NCBI GenBank assembly: GCA_021772555.1
Contig: JAJFLT010000207.1
Location: 1 to 6,139, forward strand
DNA from: Opitutales bacterium
Lineage (GTDB): Bacteria > Verrucomicrobiota > Verrucomicrobiia > Opitutales > UBA2987
Length of the DNA stretch: 6,139 nt
Direction of reading: 5' to 3'
This document shows, piece after piece, positions 5,313 through 6,139 of the stretch. Positions within the stretch are counted from its first letter, which is position 1; each line of letters starts with the position of its first letter. The notes beneath the pieces were generated by a model. That model was not told the origin of the DNA, searched no databases, and saw only the letters and a list, made by a program, of their open reading frames with translations. A program made the translations under genes and the position numbers.

Positions 5313-6047
5313 ATGGAATTGTTTAACCTATTCAATCTAACCGTCCTCATTACGCTCATCGCAAGTGGGTTCGTCCAGGGCGTCCTCGGCTTTGGATTTG
5401 CCATTCTGGCCATTTCGATTTTGCCCCTGTTGCTCCCACTGCGAGATGCGGTCAGTCTTCTGGTGCTGCTCAACTTTGTGGCCATGGGAATTTCCGTAGC
5501 CGGCACCCGCAGCCACTTTCAGTGGGCATCGGCCCGCAACCTGATCATCGGCAGCGTGCTGGGTGTGCCTTTCGGAGTCTATGTGCTGGTCAGCCTTCCC
5601 GAACCGATCCTTCTCCGAGCCTTCGGCGCCATCATGCTCTTGATAAGTATAAACCACTTCACGCTGGAGCGAAGATATGGTTTCAAAATTCCTCGATCGT
5701 CGGGATTGTTTGTTGGATTGCTGGCAGGCGCCTTGGCAGGCTCGTTTAATGTAGGCGGGCCACCATCGGTAGCTTACGTTTTCTCGCGCAGGTGGCCCAT
5801 TGATAAAATGAAAGCCATCCTGGCCTCGGTTTATGCCGCCACCACTTTCACCCGCTTTCTTTTCATCGGCGTCACGACAGATAATCTACCGCGAATTCTT
5901 TTCATCTCTCTTGGCACAGCGGTTCCCATTGCGCTCGCCATCTTGGCGGGACTGAAATTCAGCCGAAAGCTCAACCCGGAACACCTCAAAATCTTCGTAT
6001 TCGGATTTCTCGGTTTGACCGGCATTGTCCACCTGATCAACGGATAA
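5313..6047 (+). CDS. TauE/SafE family membrane transporter (putative anion/sulfonate exporter)
   Basis: This 244-residue, strongly hydrophobic protein fits the TauE/SafE family (PF01925) in length and pattern. About seven or eight membrane segments can be drawn, near residues 9-40, 46-63, 77-95, 99-115, 130-152, 165-187, 195-215 and 226-243. The two family-typical glycine-rich segments are present: GFVQGVLGFGFA (19-30) in the first half and GLLAGALAGSFNVGGPP (135-151) in the second, reflecting the internal duplication. It would act in the inner membrane. Characterised relatives have been linked to export of sulfite, sulfoacetate or other small anions, but most members have unknown substrates. 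The ATG at 5313 places the first membrane segment normally, and no Shine-Dalgarno precedes it. It is divergent from the PLP enzyme gene, so its cargo may be a substrate or product of that enzyme; this is an inference. Confidence 0.9.
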   Translation: MELFNLFNLTVLITLIASGFVQGVLGFGFAILAISILPLLLPLRDAVSLLVLLNFVAMGISVAGTRSHFQWASARNLIIGSVLGVPFGVYVLVSLPEPILLRAFGAIMLLISINHFTLERRYGFKIPRSSGLFVGLLAGALAGSFNVGGPPSVAYVFSRRWPIDKMKAILASVYAATTFTRFLFIGVTTDNLPRILFISLGTAVPIALAILAGLKFSRKLNPEHLKIFVFGFLGLTGIVHLING

Positions 6048-6056
6048 CCCGCGCCG

Positions 6057-6139
6057 ATGTATAGAATTGCTTCTGGCTCCGGCGCATTTGTAGGCAACGG
6101 GATTTGCTTATTCGCGTTTGGTCTGTTCGATGATTTTAC
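6057..6139 (+). CDS. Possible start of a further gene, truncated at the right edge
   Basis: An ATG at 6057, 9 nt after the transporter stop and in the same frame, opens 27 codons without a stop up to the window end. The peptide begins MYRIASGSGAFVGNGICLF and is moderately hydrophobic. There is no Shine-Dalgarno, and I recognise no family. Tight spacing would suit an operon partner of the transporter, but chance openness over such a short stretch is quite possible. Confidence 0.2.
   Translation, partial: MYRIASGSGAFVGNGICLFAFGLFDDF

Noticed and set aside
5831..6097. Minus-strand open frame overlapping the end of the transporter and open to the right edge
   Set aside because: Mostly antisense to the TauE/SafE coding region, with no recognisable family; could only be revisited with sequence beyond the edge.

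Overview
The window (about half G+C outside one A/C-rich spacer) looks like a bacterial chromosome segment. It carries ordinary metabolic genes, one tRNA and no mobile elements. The lineage cannot be fixed from the sequence alone. Two traits narrow it slightly: the tRNA gene encodes its own CCA end, and five of the six recognisable starts lack a good Shine-Dalgarno sequence. This would fit a lineage with weak Shine-Dalgarno dependence, such as parts of Verrucomicrobiota or Bacteroidota, but that is an inference.

Left part (1-2909). A minus-strand gene begins at 52 and runs off the left edge; only its first 17 codons are visible. A 314-bp divergent spacer follows. Then come two tightly linked plus-strand genes: a glutamine-synthetase-like gamma-glutamyl ligase (367-1749) and, 5 nt later, an iron-containing (group III) alcohol dehydrogenase (1755-2909). 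They look like one operon. A plausible joint role is gamma-glutamylation of an amine or amino alcohol followed by oxidation of its hydroxyl group, analogous to known gamma-glutamylated amine catabolism. The substrate is not shown by the sequence.

Middle part (2910-3514). A long non-coding spacer is strikingly rich in A and C and poor in G on the plus strand. It contains an imperfect 30-bp direct repeat, and it ends at a tRNA-Lys(CTT) gene (3303-3378). The C>G bias is what one expects of a Rho-dependent terminator for the upstream operon.

Right part (3515-6139). A minus-strand pair encodes a PLP enzyme of the D-threonine aldolase / D-serine dehydratase family (5065-3962) and, 99 bp downstream, a small single-domain cupin (3862-3515). 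Divergent from them is a TauE/SafE-family membrane transporter (5313-6047). The 247-bp divergent spacer contains two ACCGGT-centred palindromic sites, one close to each start, so a shared regulator is possible. A short open frame begins 9 nt after the transporter stop and runs off the right edge; its status is uncertain.

No CRISPR array, insertion sequence, phage gene or defence system is visible. Individual families are known; what may be new is the gene grouping and the substrates.
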